From contig NZ_JAQAGY010000011.1 of the NCBI RefSeq assembly GCF_027533645.1, positions 1 to 64,000 on the forward strand: a stretch of DNA of 64,000 nucleotides, written 5' to 3'. A program made the translations under genes and the position numbers. Shown here one piece after another: positions 54,623 through 63,624 of the stretch (the first letter of the stretch is position 1; the number at the start of each line of letters is the position of its first letter). Under the pieces are notes generated by a model. That model was not told the DNA's origin, ran no database searches, and worked only from the letters and a program-made list of their open reading frames with translations. Origin of the DNA: Paenibacillus caseinilyticus. GTDB taxonomy: Bacteria > Bacillota > Bacilli > Paenibacillales > NBRC-103111.

Positions 54623-56254
54623 TCACAGGGGCATCAGCGCTTCGCGGTATTCCTGCGGGGTCATGCCCGTCGCCTTTTTGAAGAAGCGGGTAAAAGAATG
54701 CGCCGCCTCATAGCCGACCGATACGGCCACCTCGCGTATTTTGTGCTCTCCATCCCCCAGGAGCTCCTTGGCCCTTCGGATTCGGCACTGCTCGATATAA
54801 TCCGATAGGTTCACTCCTGTCTCCTGTTTGAATAACCTGGATAAGTAAGACGGGTTGAAGAAATGGATTTCCGCCAGCCGGACCAGGGACAGGTCTTCGT
54901 GCAAATGCCCGGCAATGAATCCGCAGATTCTGTCGATGATATGCGTCGTCCGGTCCCTTTCATCCATCTGCCTCACGCTGAATATACGGTCAGCAAGGCT
55001 GTGCAAATAGTCGAATCCGTCCCTCATGGAGGGGTGTTCGTCGAGGCGCATCAACTTGCTGTAATCACCGATTTGACCCTGCAGCCTCCAGCGGTTGATA
55101 CAGGAGAGCAGAACGAGGGCGACCGAATAATAGGCCTCGATCGTTTTTTGTACATCCCCCTTCCTCTGCAACATGCTGCTCGTCATTTCCTCCAGGCATT
55201 GGAAGAAGTCCTCTGCTCTGCCGGCCTCCAGGTGGGATTCCAGAAGTTCCGCCTGCAGCCCGGTTCGCGACCCTTCTTTGATCGGAACGGGATCCCCTTG
55301 ATCCTGTCGGTCCGTTAAGATCATGGCCGCCCCGTCACCGATCTTCATCTGCTGCAGCTGGCGGAGCCGTTCATACTGCGCGGTGACGGCGTCCCATTCA
55401 CAGGAGGCGCCGCTTAGGGTGAAGAACATCGTGAACCCGAGGGAGGACTGGCAGGCTTCCTGGATCAGCTCGAGCGTTCCCTCCAAGTAACGGATGAAGT
55501 GCTCTCCGAACTTCTTTTCCTTTTTATCAGACATCTGAATGAACCACAGCATATCTTCGTGCTTGTCCAGTACTCCGATGCTGCGCACATACTCGGACAG
55601 GAAGGAACTCCAGATGATTCTGGCGGAAGCCAGCATCCCGCTTCTTTGGGCATACGTGCTCCCTTCGGGATACGCTAAGCGGCCAAGAGCCAGCACAACG
55701 GGAACATTCGGATCGAGCGGGATATGAAACGTATTGAAATGGCCGGTCAGCACCTCCGGATGCTTAGCAAGGAGATGGCTTTCCTGCAGAAGGTGGCGGA
55801 TATAGCCTCCTTGCGCCATGAAGTCAAACGCATCCCGCTGCTCATGCGACCGCTCGACTAAGGCATTCATTTGACTGCTTTGTTCTAATTCCAGCATGAC
55901 CTCTTGAACGGTTTGGGTCACCTTGGCGTACCCTTCCGTTTTGAGCAAATACCGGACGTGGGGCATTTGAATCGCCTGGTAGGCATAGTCGAACTCACTG
56001 TAACCGGTGAGAAAAATAATTCTGCACCTTGGCCAATACGATTGGATGGACTTGGACAATTCGAGGCCCGTCATTCCGGGCATACGAATGTCCGTCAATA
56101 CCATATCGATACGGGTGCGGGACAGCCAGTTCAGTGCTTCTTTGGCCGAATAAGCTTTGCAAACATCCAGGTGATCCGGCGTGAGCTGGCGGAACACCTC
56201 GTACAGTCCGTCGGTGATGATTTCTTCGTCATCCACAATCAGCAATCGGTACAT
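54623..56254 (-). CDS. YesN-type response regulator with AraC domain (first of three)
   Basis: A 543-residue regulator: receiver with D8/D9, phospho-acceptor D55 in LTDIRMP and a Lys followed by Thr in LLKTEG, then a C-terminal AraC domain (REVAVSVGYEAAHSFTRFFKKATG). The ATG at 56254 has GAGGAGG at proper spacing and overlaps the end of the kinase gene by 16 bp. Receiver and AraC motifs match the regulator at 1600-3204 almost word for word (YRLLIVDDE; GYEAAHSFTRFFKK), so the two are paralogues. Confidence 0.9.
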   Translation of the reverse strand: MYRLLIVDDEEIITDGLYEVFRQLTPDHLDVCKAYSAKEALNWLSRTRIDMVLTDIRMPGMTGLELSKSIQSYWPRCRIIFLTGYSEFDYAYQAIQMPHVRYLLKTEGYAKVTQTVQEVMLELEQSSQMNALVERSHEQRDAFDFMAQGGYIRHLLQESHLLAKHPEVLTGHFNTFHIPLDPNVPVVLALGRLAYPEGSTYAQRSGMLASARIIWSSFLSEYVRSIGVLDKHEDMLWFIQMSDKKEKKFGEHFIRYLEGTLELIQEACQSSLGFTMFFTLSGASCEWDAVTAQYERLRQLQQMKIGDGAAMILTDRQDQGDPVPIKEGSRTGLQAELLESHLEAGRAEDFFQCLEEMTSSMLQRKGDVQKTIEAYYSVALVLLSCINRWRLQGQIGDYSKLMRLDEHPSMRDGFDYLHSLADRIFSVRQMDERDRTTHIIDRICGFIAGHLHEDLSLVRLAEIHFFNPSYLSRLFKQETGVNLSDYIEQCRIRRAKELLGDGEHKIREVAVSVGYEAAHSFTRFFKKATGMTPQEYREALMPL

Positions 56255-57996
56255 ACCCATCCTCCTCTTTCGTGAATGATCCGAATCTCGACCCGCAATC
56301 CCTTCATCCCGTTTTGCGACAAAAAGAGGCCGCTGCCTTCCCCGTAAGTTAGATGGATCCTCCGGTGAATGTTAATCATCCCCGTCATCTCGCTCTCCGC
56401 CGTATGAACCAGACGATGTTTCATGGCCTCGATCTCTGCAGGGGTAATGCCCTCTCCGTTATCTTCTACGATGATCCTCGCCTCGCTGCCATGCGACTCA
56501 AAGCAAATGCGCAGGAACCCTTCCCCATCCATTTCCTCCAGACTGTGCTCATAGGCATTTTCTATGAGCGGCTGCAGGATGAGCTTGGGGACACGGATCC
56601 GCTCCATGGCTTCCGGCAGTTCATCGAACTGTACGCGGATGCGCCGGCTGAAACGAAACTGCTGAATATCCGTGTACATCCTGGAATGCCTGATCTCTTC
56701 CGACAGCCATACATGGTCTTCCCCATTGCGGGTAATGAACCGGAAATACTCCCCAAGCATATGGGTGAATTGTTCGATTCTCTCAATATCCCCGGTTCGG
56801 GAGAGCGAGTTGAGAATAAAAAAGCTGTTGTAGAGAAAATGCGGATTGATCTGGGATTGCAATTGCTTCAGCTCCGCCTTCTGCATCATCAGCTTCTGCT
56901 TATAATCCTGATCAATCAGCGCCTGCAGCTTCAACAGCATCTGGTTGAACCGGTGATACAGATATCCGAATTCATCCTTCGGTTCGTGTTCAATCCGCAT
57001 ATCGAGAGCACCTTCTTCCATTCGTTTGAAGCTTTTCAAGAGAATCAGCAGGGGCTTATGTACATACCTGTAGGTGGAAAAGGAATAGATGGCGACCGCC
57101 ACCAAAGAGGTAAAGGCGAACAGCCACGCCCAAGTATAGAACCTGCCGAGCGGCCTGCTGACGGCTTCTTCAGGCATATAGGCCACCGCGGACAATCCCA
57201 GTGCACCCGAATAGACACGATCAATGTGATACTTCATGCCTTCGGAATGGACATACAACGTATCGGAGCTTGCTGCCCTCGCCTCCCGCAGATAGCTTTG
57301 GACCACAGGAGCGGCCTCCTGACCGCTCGTTACGGTGAACCCTGCTCCGTCCGAGACGAGAAACGTACCGCTTTCCGGATTGATGTTCATTTGAAGCAAG
57401 GACTCCCTCAGCTTCTCCATATCCAATTCGATCTGCACTGCGAACAGGGGCCCCTCGCCCATCTTCCCTCTTTGCTTCAACGCACTGAGATGGAGGGAAT
57501 CCCTCCACCAGATCAGCCGGCTTTCCTCTCTTCCCGGTTGAGAACGAAACCAGCCGAACCGCTCTTGATCCAGCTCGTCCACCGCAAGCACCGCAGAGAC
57601 GGTTTTATTCGCGGATGGAATATGTACGCTGATATCCTTGATATAAGCACTGGTATTCTTAACGGAGGTCAGCCGCTTCCGCAGATCATTCAGGCTGGCT
57701 CTCCGGTCCACAGGATCCATCCTCTCCCAGGTGACCGTAAGCTTATTCAGGTCGGGATCTTCCAGAATATCGTACTGCTGGAGCTCCATCCAGCTGATCT
57801 CCCGATTCAGATCCTGCAAATAGTGGGACAGCCGTGTGATGGAGGTTCGGGATAACTCTTCACTGGCGTTCGTATAGCTCCACTGGTATAGATATATCCC
57901 CAGCGCAAGAATGGGCGCGATCACGATGACATAAGTGAAGAGCAGCCGGGCAAAGATAGAACTGCGCAGGGTTCTTGAGTGAATAGGTATCAACAA
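56239..57996 (-). CDS. YesM-type sensor histidine kinase, paralogue of the kinase at 3197
   Basis: 585 residues, the same length as its paralogue. Helix 1 near residues 11-34, extracellular sensor, helix 2 near 288-310, HAMP, H386 in QINPHFLYNSFF, HATPase_c with VEDNGEGI. Translation starts at a TTG five nt after GGAGG. It lies 57 bp downstream of the binding-protein gene and is coupled to the regulator gene. No permease genes are present in this cassette, unlike the paralogous locus at 1600-8635. Confidence 0.9.
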   Translation of the reverse strand: MLIPIHSRTLRSSIFARLLFTYVIVIAPILALGIYLYQWSYTNASEELSRTSITRLSHYLQDLNREISWMELQQYDILEDPDLNKLTVTWERMDPVDRRASLNDLRKRLTSVKNTSAYIKDISVHIPSANKTVSAVLAVDELDQERFGWFRSQPGREESRLIWWRDSLHLSALKQRGKMGEGPLFAVQIELDMEKLRESLLQMNINPESGTFLVSDGAGFTVTSGQEAAPVVQSYLREARAASSDTLYVHSEGMKYHIDRVYSGALGLSAVAYMPEEAVSRPLGRFYTWAWLFAFTSLVAVAIYSFSTYRYVHKPLLILLKSFKRMEEGALDMRIEHEPKDEFGYLYHRFNQMLLKLQALIDQDYKQKLMMQKAELKQLQSQINPHFLYNSFFILNSLSRTGDIERIEQFTHMLGEYFRFITRNGEDHVWLSEEIRHSRMYTDIQQFRFSRRIRVQFDELPEAMERIRVPKLILQPLIENAYEHSLEEMDGEGFLRICFESHGSEARIIVEDNGEGITPAEIEAMKHRLVHTAESEMTGMINIHRRIHLTYGEGSGLFLSQNGMKGLRVEIRIIHERGGWVCTDC

Positions 57997-58053
57997 AAAT
58001 GCCTCCGTAACCGTTAGGATGGTATGATCTCATGATGCGCGGCGGCCGGCGGC

Positions 58054-59751
58054 CTAATCCGTTTCAGAGCGCTCCCTGCCCTTCTCCGCACGCCACCGGT
58101 TCACCTCCTCGGTCATCCGGTCTCCGCCCAAGCGGCGCCACTCTTCTACGAACCGGTCAAACTCATCGATCGGCCTGCCGAGAATGATTCGGATAAATGC
58201 TTCATCCTGCAGCTCATTGAGGATCGATTGCCTGTCCATCATCGTGTCCGTCAGGGCCCCGTTAAACCCATCCGTCAGGAGTTGGTGATTGTGTTCATAC
58301 CCGTCAATGATTCCATAAGCACCGTTCGGACCATAGATCTTCTCCCATCCCCAACCAGACTCCTTATCCGGGCCTCCGGATGCATAGGCGTCCAGGCGCT
58401 TTTTGATCGCCCTGGCTTCCTCTTTCAGGAAGGAGAAGTCTCCTGTACGGCGCGCCTTGTCCAGCTGCTGAAAGGCCTCCAGGTTTTTCCTGGCCGGATA
58501 GGGAGTGACCGGAGACAGCTGCCATACGGGAAGAGGAGAGATATAGTAGGTTTCGTACGCTGCCGATGCTCCCCAATTCTTCTCCAAGTGAAGATTGAAT
58601 AGCTGGACGACGGCTTCCGGGTGCGGCACGTCTTTCCTTACCGCATAGAACTGCCATGTGCTGAAGCGCAGTGGAACTTGGGGCGGCGCTCCGGACTTGG
58701 ATACAAGTGGAAAAGCCTGCCACTCTGAGGAAGGGGCGCTACCTCGGCTCCCCTGCACTCCAAACGCACTCCACTGCTCCCCATACAGCATGCCGATCTT
58801 ACCGGCAGCGATCTGCTTCCCCACTTTGGTACTATCCTTCATTCCGAATTCACTGTCAATTTGCCCGCTGCGGTACATGTTCTGGAGCTCCAGAAGCGCG
58901 GTTTTCACCTCGGGCTGAATGCCTCCATATTCAAGCTCCCCAGATGAATTCTTCACCCACAGATTCGGAAACGCCCCATAGCCGGCCATGAAGCCCGTGA
59001 TTCCCATAGCGGGATCCCATAGATTCTGGGTCACCGCAAGTCCGAAGGTATCCGGCTGTCCATTCCGGTCCGGGTCCCTCGATGTAAACGCTTTAGAAAT
59101 AGCGAGTACGTCATCGATCGTTTGCGGCGGCTGGAGCCCGAGCCTGCTCAGCCAATCCGTGCGAATCCAGATCAGCTGGGCCCGGTCGATAGAAGAGTTC
59201 GTCTCTGGAATCGCCATTAATCTGCCATCGATCGTGGCCGCATCGAAGGGGCCGCTCCCCTCCTGACTCAGAATGTCTTTGGTCAGCGGGGAAGCATACT
59301 GCTCATACACCTGGGACAGCTCCTGGATTAACCCCTTGTTCGTAAGCAGCCTCAGCTGCTGCGCATTCACCTTGACCACATCCGGAATATTTCCTGACGC
59401 AACCGCCACACCAAGCTTCTTCTGGTACAAATCCCCCTTGGCCGTCCAATCGTACTTTATTTTAATCCCCAGCTCCTGCTCATAGATCCGGGTCCACCGG
59501 TTATCCCCCAGCGTCTCGCCCTGCAGTTGACGGAGCAGCTCCTCCAGACCGTCCGTCTCGGCTCCGACAAAGGAGACTTCAACCGAGCGATGAGACCCGG
59601 CTGCTGATTGCACGCCTTCAGACTCTGCCCTAGGGCTGGTCTCCGTGCCGCTCCCGCCATCGCATGCGGACAGGATCAGGACGGGGAGCATGGCGGTAAG
59701 TATATAATGAACGATGCTCCTTGCTGGCATCTGCAAATGACATGACCCCAT
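58054..59751 (-). CDS. Sugar-binding lipoprotein without cognate permease genes
   Basis: About 565 residues with lipobox LSAC (Cys near residue 30) and a Gly/Ser tether. It is closely related to the binding protein at 6926-8635, sharing LGDNRWTRIYEQELGIK/LEDNRWSRLYEKELGIK, QYASPLTKDIL and GGIQPEVKTAL. The start is uncertain: ATG 59751 has AAGGAG only two nt upstream, and the frame is open to 59775. It heads a cassette of binding protein, kinase and regulator. It may feed the permeases at 5023-6852 or present ligand to the kinase; neither is shown by the sequence. Confidence 0.88.
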   Translation of the reverse strand: MGSCHLQMPARSIVHYILTAMLPVLILSACDGGSGTETSPRAESEGVQSAAGSHRSVEVSFVGAETDGLEELLRQLQGETLGDNRWTRIYEQELGIKIKYDWTAKGDLYQKKLGVAVASGNIPDVVKVNAQQLRLLTNKGLIQELSQVYEQYASPLTKDILSQEGSGPFDAATIDGRLMAIPETNSSIDRAQLIWIRTDWLSRLGLQPPQTIDDVLAISKAFTSRDPDRNGQPDTFGLAVTQNLWDPAMGITGFMAGYGAFPNLWVKNSSGELEYGGIQPEVKTALLELQNMYRSGQIDSEFGMKDSTKVGKQIAAGKIGMLYGEQWSAFGVQGSRGSAPSSEWQAFPLVSKSGAPPQVPLRFSTWQFYAVRKDVPHPEAVVQLFNLHLEKNWGASAAYETYYISPLPVWQLSPVTPYPARKNLEAFQQLDKARRTGDFSFLKEEARAIKKRLDAYASGGPDKESGWGWEKIYGPNGAYGIIDGYEHNHQLLTDGFNGALTDTMMDRQSILNELQDEAFIRIILGRPIDEFDRFVEEWRRLGGDRMTEEVNRWRAEKGRERSETD

Positions 59752-59879
59752 TTCTCCTTGTGTGTATGCTGCCACCCGCTGTTCTTTTTTTCATTTTCAT
59801 TATCCAGGCTTACGGAAGGGAAGACAATACACATTTCTTTATTTCCTTACCCATTCTTTACTAAAAATTGAAAATAACT

Positions 59880-59907
59880 GTACACCGTCAGGAAATGTGA
59901 TATGATT
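59880..59907 (+). promoter_or_regulatory. Candidate promoter of the GH43 gene
   Basis: TGTACA (59880-59885) and TATGAT (59902-59907) at 16-bp spacing. The predicted start near 59914 gives a leader of about 170 nt. The remainder of the 59752-60084 divergent region holds the cre element described separately and no gene. Confidence 0.45.
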
Positions 59908-59948
59908 CGTTGCGTTACAATTCAGCATCCGCGGCGATTCGGATGCAT

Positions 59949-59990
59949 TTGCGGCCAGTTAATATGATAGCGGTTACAGAATGGCCGCAA
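59949..59990 (+). promoter_or_regulatory. Consensus cre site framed by a 9-bp inverted repeat
   Basis: TGATAGCGGTTACA (59965-59978) matches the CcpA cre consensus TGWNANCGNTNWCA at all 14 positions. It lies between perfect arms TTGCGGCCA (59949-59957) and TGGCCGCAA (59982-59990). The element is downstream of the predicted promoter, a roadblock position for CcpA, and in RNA the arms could close a hairpin with the cre in the loop. Confidence 0.8.
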
Positions 59991-60084
59991 GCCGCCGTAC
60001 TTGTTGAAAGGAGGTGTATACAAGCTACCAAGCATAGGCTTTTCGGTTCGATGGAAAGATCAAACAAATGGAGGTAATAGGTTT

Positions 60085-61980
60085 ATGATCAGGAAACTGA
60101 GCGTTTTTGTATTCGTTCTCACCTTACTGTTGAGTGGGCTGCCGGGAATGTCTGTTCATGCGGCGAACAGCCCTCTCGCTAAGATTCCAGGTAACTCCAA
60201 TCCCCTGATGGACCATAAATTAGGGGCCGATCCGTTCACCCTGGTCTATAAAGGCCGAGTGTACGTCTATATGTCCAGCGACGCGTATGTATACAACAGT
60301 AACGGAACGGTCAAAGAGAATGATTTTAGCCCGCTCAATAAAATTCAGGTCATCTCTTCCGCCGATATGGTGAACTGGACCGACCACGGAGCCATTCCAG
60401 TCGCAGGATCTAACAATGCGAATAACGGAAGCGGCATTGCCAAGTGGGCCTCCCTCTCCTGGGCGCCGTCAGCGGCATACAAAACGATCAACGGGAAGGA
60501 TAAATTCTTCCTGTATTTCGCCAACGGCGCATCCGGTATCGGCGTGCTGACTGCGGACTCGCCGATCGGCCCTTGGAGCGACCCGCTCGGTAAAGCTCTG
60601 GTTACTACAAATACACCGGGCATGTCCGGCGTTACCTGGCTTTTTGACCCGGCCGTACTGGTGGATGATGACGGTACAGGGTATCTCTACAGCGGCGGGG
60701 GAATCCCGAATACCTCGGATCCGGCTTCTGTCGCGAATCCCAAAACGGCCCGGGTGTTAAAGCTGGGAGCGGACATGACCAGTGTTGCCGGAAGTGCGGT
60801 AACCATCGACGCCCCTTACATGTTCGAAGATTCCGGAATTCATAAGTACAACGGCAAATATTATTATTCGTACTGCATTAATTTCTCGGGTACCCACCCT
60901 TCCAATTATCCGACGGGCGAGATCGGCTATATGGTGAGCAATAGTCCTATGGGGCCGTTTACTTACAAAGGGCATTTTCTGAAAAATCCATATACCTTCT
61001 TCGGCGTAGGCGGAAACAACCATCATGCGGTGTTCAACTTCAACAATCAGTGGTATGTGGTCTACCATGCCCAAACGGTCAGCAAGGCACAGCTTGGAGA
61101 AGGAAAAGGCTACCGTTCTCCGCATATCAATAAGCTTGTGCATAATGCGGATGGCACCATCCAGGAGGTTCAGGGCAATATGGCAGGCATCTCCCAAACC
61201 GCCAACCTGAATCCGTATACCCGGGTCGAAGCCGAAACGATCGGGTGGCAGGCCGGCGTGACAACCGAAAAAAGTCAAGCAGCCGGAGGTCCCATTGCGA
61301 ATCTCAATGTAACGAATATCCATAATGGAGACTGGATCGCAGTAGGCAACGCTGACTTTGGTACCGGAGGCGCCAAGACGGTGAAGGCGAGCGTAGCCTC
61401 TACGGCAGGCGGCAAGATCGAAGTGCGTCTGGACAGCGCAACCGGGCCCCTGGTCGGCACGCTGAACGTCAGCCCAACCGGCGGAGCGCAGGTCTGGAAG
61501 GAGATCGAAACCGGCGTAAGCGGCGCAGCGGGCGTTCACAAGGTATTCTTTGTTTTCACCGGATCCGGGACCGGCAGCTTATTTAATATGGATTACTGGC
61601 AGTTTACTCCGAATACCGCCGGAACCAGGGTGGAAGCGGAGTCGATGACCCTGGGCGGCAGCTATGCCGGTAAGGTCAGTTCCCCTTTTTCGGGAGCCGT
61701 TCTATACGCTAATGGGGATTATGCCGCCTACACGCAGAATTTTGCCAACTCCACGCACAGCATTTCAGTACGGGGGGCCTCGAGCAGCTCTACAGCCGCG
61801 AGAGTAGACCTTCTCATCGGAGGAACGGCCGTCGGCTCCTTTTATTTTACCGGAACGGCGCCGACGGTTCAGACCTTGTCCGGCATCCCCCATGCCACTG
61901 GAAATCAAGAGGTGAAGCTGATCATCACCACGGATAACGGCAGCTGGGATGCCTATGTGGATTATATCGAATTTCAATAA
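60085..61980 (+). CDS. Secreted GH43 arabinoxylan-active hydrolase with CBM6-like and CBM36-like domains
   Basis: A 631-residue secreted enzyme. Signal peptide to VHA-AN; a five-bladed GH43 domain (about residues 28-335) with the base Asp in GADPF, the pKa-modulating Asp in LFDPAVLVDDDG and the acid Glu in FEDSGIHKYNGKYYYSY; a CBM6-like beta-sandwich (about 350-510; RVEAETIGWQ, then NMDYWQF); and a C-terminal CBM36-like module (about 515-631; RVEAESMTLGG, then YVDYIEF). The architecture is that of the Paenibacillus XynD arabinoxylan arabinofuranohydrolase/xylanase family. I chose ATG 60085 (GGAGG upstream) over the open frame from 60001. It removes arabinose side chains or trims xylan outside the cell. 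Confidence 0.93.
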   Translation: MIRKLSVFVFVLTLLLSGLPGMSVHAANSPLAKIPGNSNPLMDHKLGADPFTLVYKGRVYVYMSSDAYVYNSNGTVKENDFSPLNKIQVISSADMVNWTDHGAIPVAGSNNANNGSGIAKWASLSWAPSAAYKTINGKDKFFLYFANGASGIGVLTADSPIGPWSDPLGKALVTTNTPGMSGVTWLFDPAVLVDDDGTGYLYSGGGIPNTSDPASVANPKTARVLKLGADMTSVAGSAVTIDAPYMFEDSGIHKYNGKYYYSYCINFSGTHPSNYPTGEIGYMVSNSPMGPFTYKGHFLKNPYTFFGVGGNNHHAVFNFNNQWYVVYHAQTVSKAQLGEGKGYRSPHINKLVHNADGTIQEVQGNMAGISQTANLNPYTRVEAETIGWQAGVTTEKSQAAGGPIANLNVTNIHNGDWIAVGNADFGTGGAKTVKASVASTAGGKIEVRLDSATGPLVGTLNVSPTGGAQVWKEIETGVSGAAGVHKVFFVFTGSGTGSLFNMDYWQFTPNTAGTRVEAESMTLGGSYAGKVSSPFSGAVLYANGDYAAYTQNFANSTHSISVRGASSSSTAARVDLLIGGTAVGSFYFTGTAPTVQTLSGIPHATGNQEVKLIITTDNGSWDAYVDYIEFQ

Positions 61981-62134
61981 CACTTAGTAGGAGGCCATTT
62001 TCATTCTCAAGAGAGGACAACTAGAGACATTGTATCGGCTTGGCTGAGATTTTTAGATCACATTTCCAATATATTCAGGAATGGTGGCACAATAATAAGG
62101 CACCAGAGGCAGCCGGCCCTAAGATGATACCGCT

Positions 62135-62189
62135 CCCCTTACGGTAGACAGGTGAAATAATAAAACCTTCTACAGTAAGGGGGCTTTTT
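62135..62189 (+). terminator. Terminator after GH43, possibly derived from insertion-element ends
   Basis: CCCCTTAC-g-GTAGA (62135-62148) pairs with TCTAC-a-GTAAGGGG (62069-type arm at 62169-62182), followed by GCTTTTT (62183-62189). It can act as a rho-independent terminator 155 bp after the GH43 stop. The arms also look like the terminal repeats of a transposable element, and the next bases (GTG at 62191, reading VPKRKRYHLT and soon stopping) resemble the beginning of a transposase. The stretch 61981-62134 has nothing else that I recognise. Confidence 0.6.
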
Positions 62190-62214
62190 CGTGCCTAAAA
62201 GAAAACGTTATCAC

Positions 62215-62270
62215 TTGACATTTACCACAAGTCCGAATTATGATTAAATAACCGAGCGTTTAGTTATTTA
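62215..62270 (+). promoter_or_regulatory. Promoter and operator of the ArsR gene
   Basis: A perfect TTGACA (62215-62220) and TATGAT (62239-62244) at 18 bp form a strong promoter. Directly after it, TAAATAAC (62245-62252) and GTTATTTA (62263-62270) form a perfect 8-bp inverted repeat with a 10-bp spacer. Its position between the -10 and the gene is typical of an autoregulated ArsR operator. Confidence 0.75.
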
Positions 62271-62299
62271 GCTAATAGCAAATTGGAGACGATACACCA

Positions 62300-62647
62300 A
62301 TGCAAGCCCATAATTCGACGCAACTTGAGACACTCGTCCATCAGCAGCTGAGGGAATGCAGCCAAATCTTCCTTGCCTTGGCCGACCCTATCCGGCAAGA
62401 TATTATTATGATGTTAACGAAACACGATTCGCTCAACGTCGCTCAAATCGTTGAACGATCGCCAATGTCCCGATCTGCCATTTCCCATCATCTGAAAATA
62501 TTAAAACAAGCCAAACTCGTCACTTCCACAAAAGTAGCCACCGAAATTTATTACTGCCTGGATATCGAGGAACCGGTGCAGCAGCTGAAGGATTTCCTCG
62601 CAACAACCGAATGCATCATCGAGATGAAGACTACCGGGGCCGAATGA
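62300..62647 (+). CDS. ArsR-family winged-helix regulator
   Basis: 115 residues. The DNA-binding region spans about 40-75 (LNVAQIVERSPMSRSAISHHLKILKQAKLV). Isolated cysteines (near 19, 89 and 102) are not arranged as the classic ELCVC metal site, so it need not be a metal sensor. TGGAG precedes the ATG. It is followed by a short-chain dehydrogenase gene that carries a similar operator, suggesting control of that gene and of itself. Confidence 0.9.
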   Translation: MQAHNSTQLETLVHQQLRECSQIFLALADPIRQDIIMMLTKHDSLNVAQIVERSPMSRSAISHHLKILKQAKLVTSTKVATEIYYCLDIEEPVQQLKDFLATTECIIEMKTTGAE

Positions 62648-62664
62648 GGCCCTCTCTTTACTGA

Positions 62665-62695
62665 CTAAATAACCAAATAATTAGATGGTTAGTTG
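62665..62695 (+). promoter_or_regulatory. Candidate ArsR operator before the dehydrogenase gene
   Basis: CTAAATAACC (62665-62674) and GGTTAGTTG (62687-62695) form an imperfect inverted repeat with core TAACC/GGTTA. The left arm repeats the AAATAACC of the operator at 62246-62253. I could not place a convincing -35/-10 pair. Confidence 0.5.
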
Positions 62696-62738
62696 TTTTG
62701 TCTTTAGATAATTTATTAATTTAGGGGGCTTCATTCTC

Positions 62739-63533
62739 ATGCAAACCGTCCTGATTACAGGCGCATCTAGCGGCATTGGCAAAGCATTCGCTGAATTGTT
62801 CGCCAAGAAGAATTACCGCATCATTCTTGCATCCCGTGACGAAGAGAAGCTTAACCGTATCGCTCAACAACTGAGGGACAGCTACGGCATCTCTACGATG
62901 ACAATTCCCGTTGACCTGGCGCGGAGTTGCGGTCCCGTCCTGCTTCACGAGCGACTAAAGGAACTAGGCATCGTGATCGACGTTCTCATCAACAATGCAG
63001 GGATCGGCTCCTTCGGACTACTACATGAGCAAGACGTGAGCTCCGAGCTTGAGATGCTGCAGCTCAATGTCCAGTCGCTCTCGCACCTAATGATGTTGTT
63101 TCTTCCAGACATGGTCCAACGCGGAAGTGGACACATGCTGAACGTAGGTTCGACCACTTCGTTCTACGCCTGCCCGCTCAGTGCGAACTATTCCGCTTCT
63201 AAAGCATTCGTCCTTTCACTCACCGAAGCCGTTGCGAATGAGCTACAGGGGACTGGGGTCACCGTTACCGCATTATGCCCCGGGGCTACCGAGACAGACT
63301 TTTTCCGGAGCTCCAAGATGGATGGTCAAAAAGTGGCCGATCCGAAAAAGCTTATGAGTCCGCAAACCGTTGCCGAAATTGGATACAAAGCATTGATGGG
63401 CAAAAAAACATTCATTGTCCCCGGCTTCCAGAACTGGTTACTCACCCAAGCGCCGCGCTTCTTTCCAAGAAAGATTGTCACCCGAATCACACGAAGTGTA
63501 CTGGAGCAAAAGCTGAACACGATATCGCGGTGA
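62739..63533 (+). CDS. Short-chain dehydrogenase/reductase
   Basis: 264 residues with a classical SDR Rossmann fold: cofactor motif TGASSGIG (about residues 7-14), NNAG (about 86-89), catalytic Ser in NVGSTTS and YSASK (Tyr and Lys about 152-156), and a CPGATETDF loop. The basic residue of ASRDEEKL after the second beta strand favours NADP(H). It lies 91 bp downstream of the ArsR gene, with AGGGGG before the ATG. The substrate is not predictable. Confidence 0.9.
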   Translation: MQTVLITGASSGIGKAFAELFAKKNYRIILASRDEEKLNRIAQQLRDSYGISTMTIPVDLARSCGPVLLHERLKELGIVIDVLINNAGIGSFGLLHEQDVSSELEMLQLNVQSLSHLMMLFLPDMVQRGSGHMLNVGSTTSFYACPLSANYSASKAFVLSLTEAVANELQGTGVTVTALCPGATETDFFRSSKMDGQKVADPKKLMSPQTVAEIGYKALMGKKTFIVPGFQNWLLTQAPRFFPRKIVTRITRSVLEQKLNTISR

Positions 63534-63624
63534 TTTCCCCTTACTAAGGCTCCCTTCGGGCGACTCGGAGGAAGCCTTGCCACGGATCGGATCTCTATCG
63601 TAAAAGAAATAGGGCAGCCCCACT

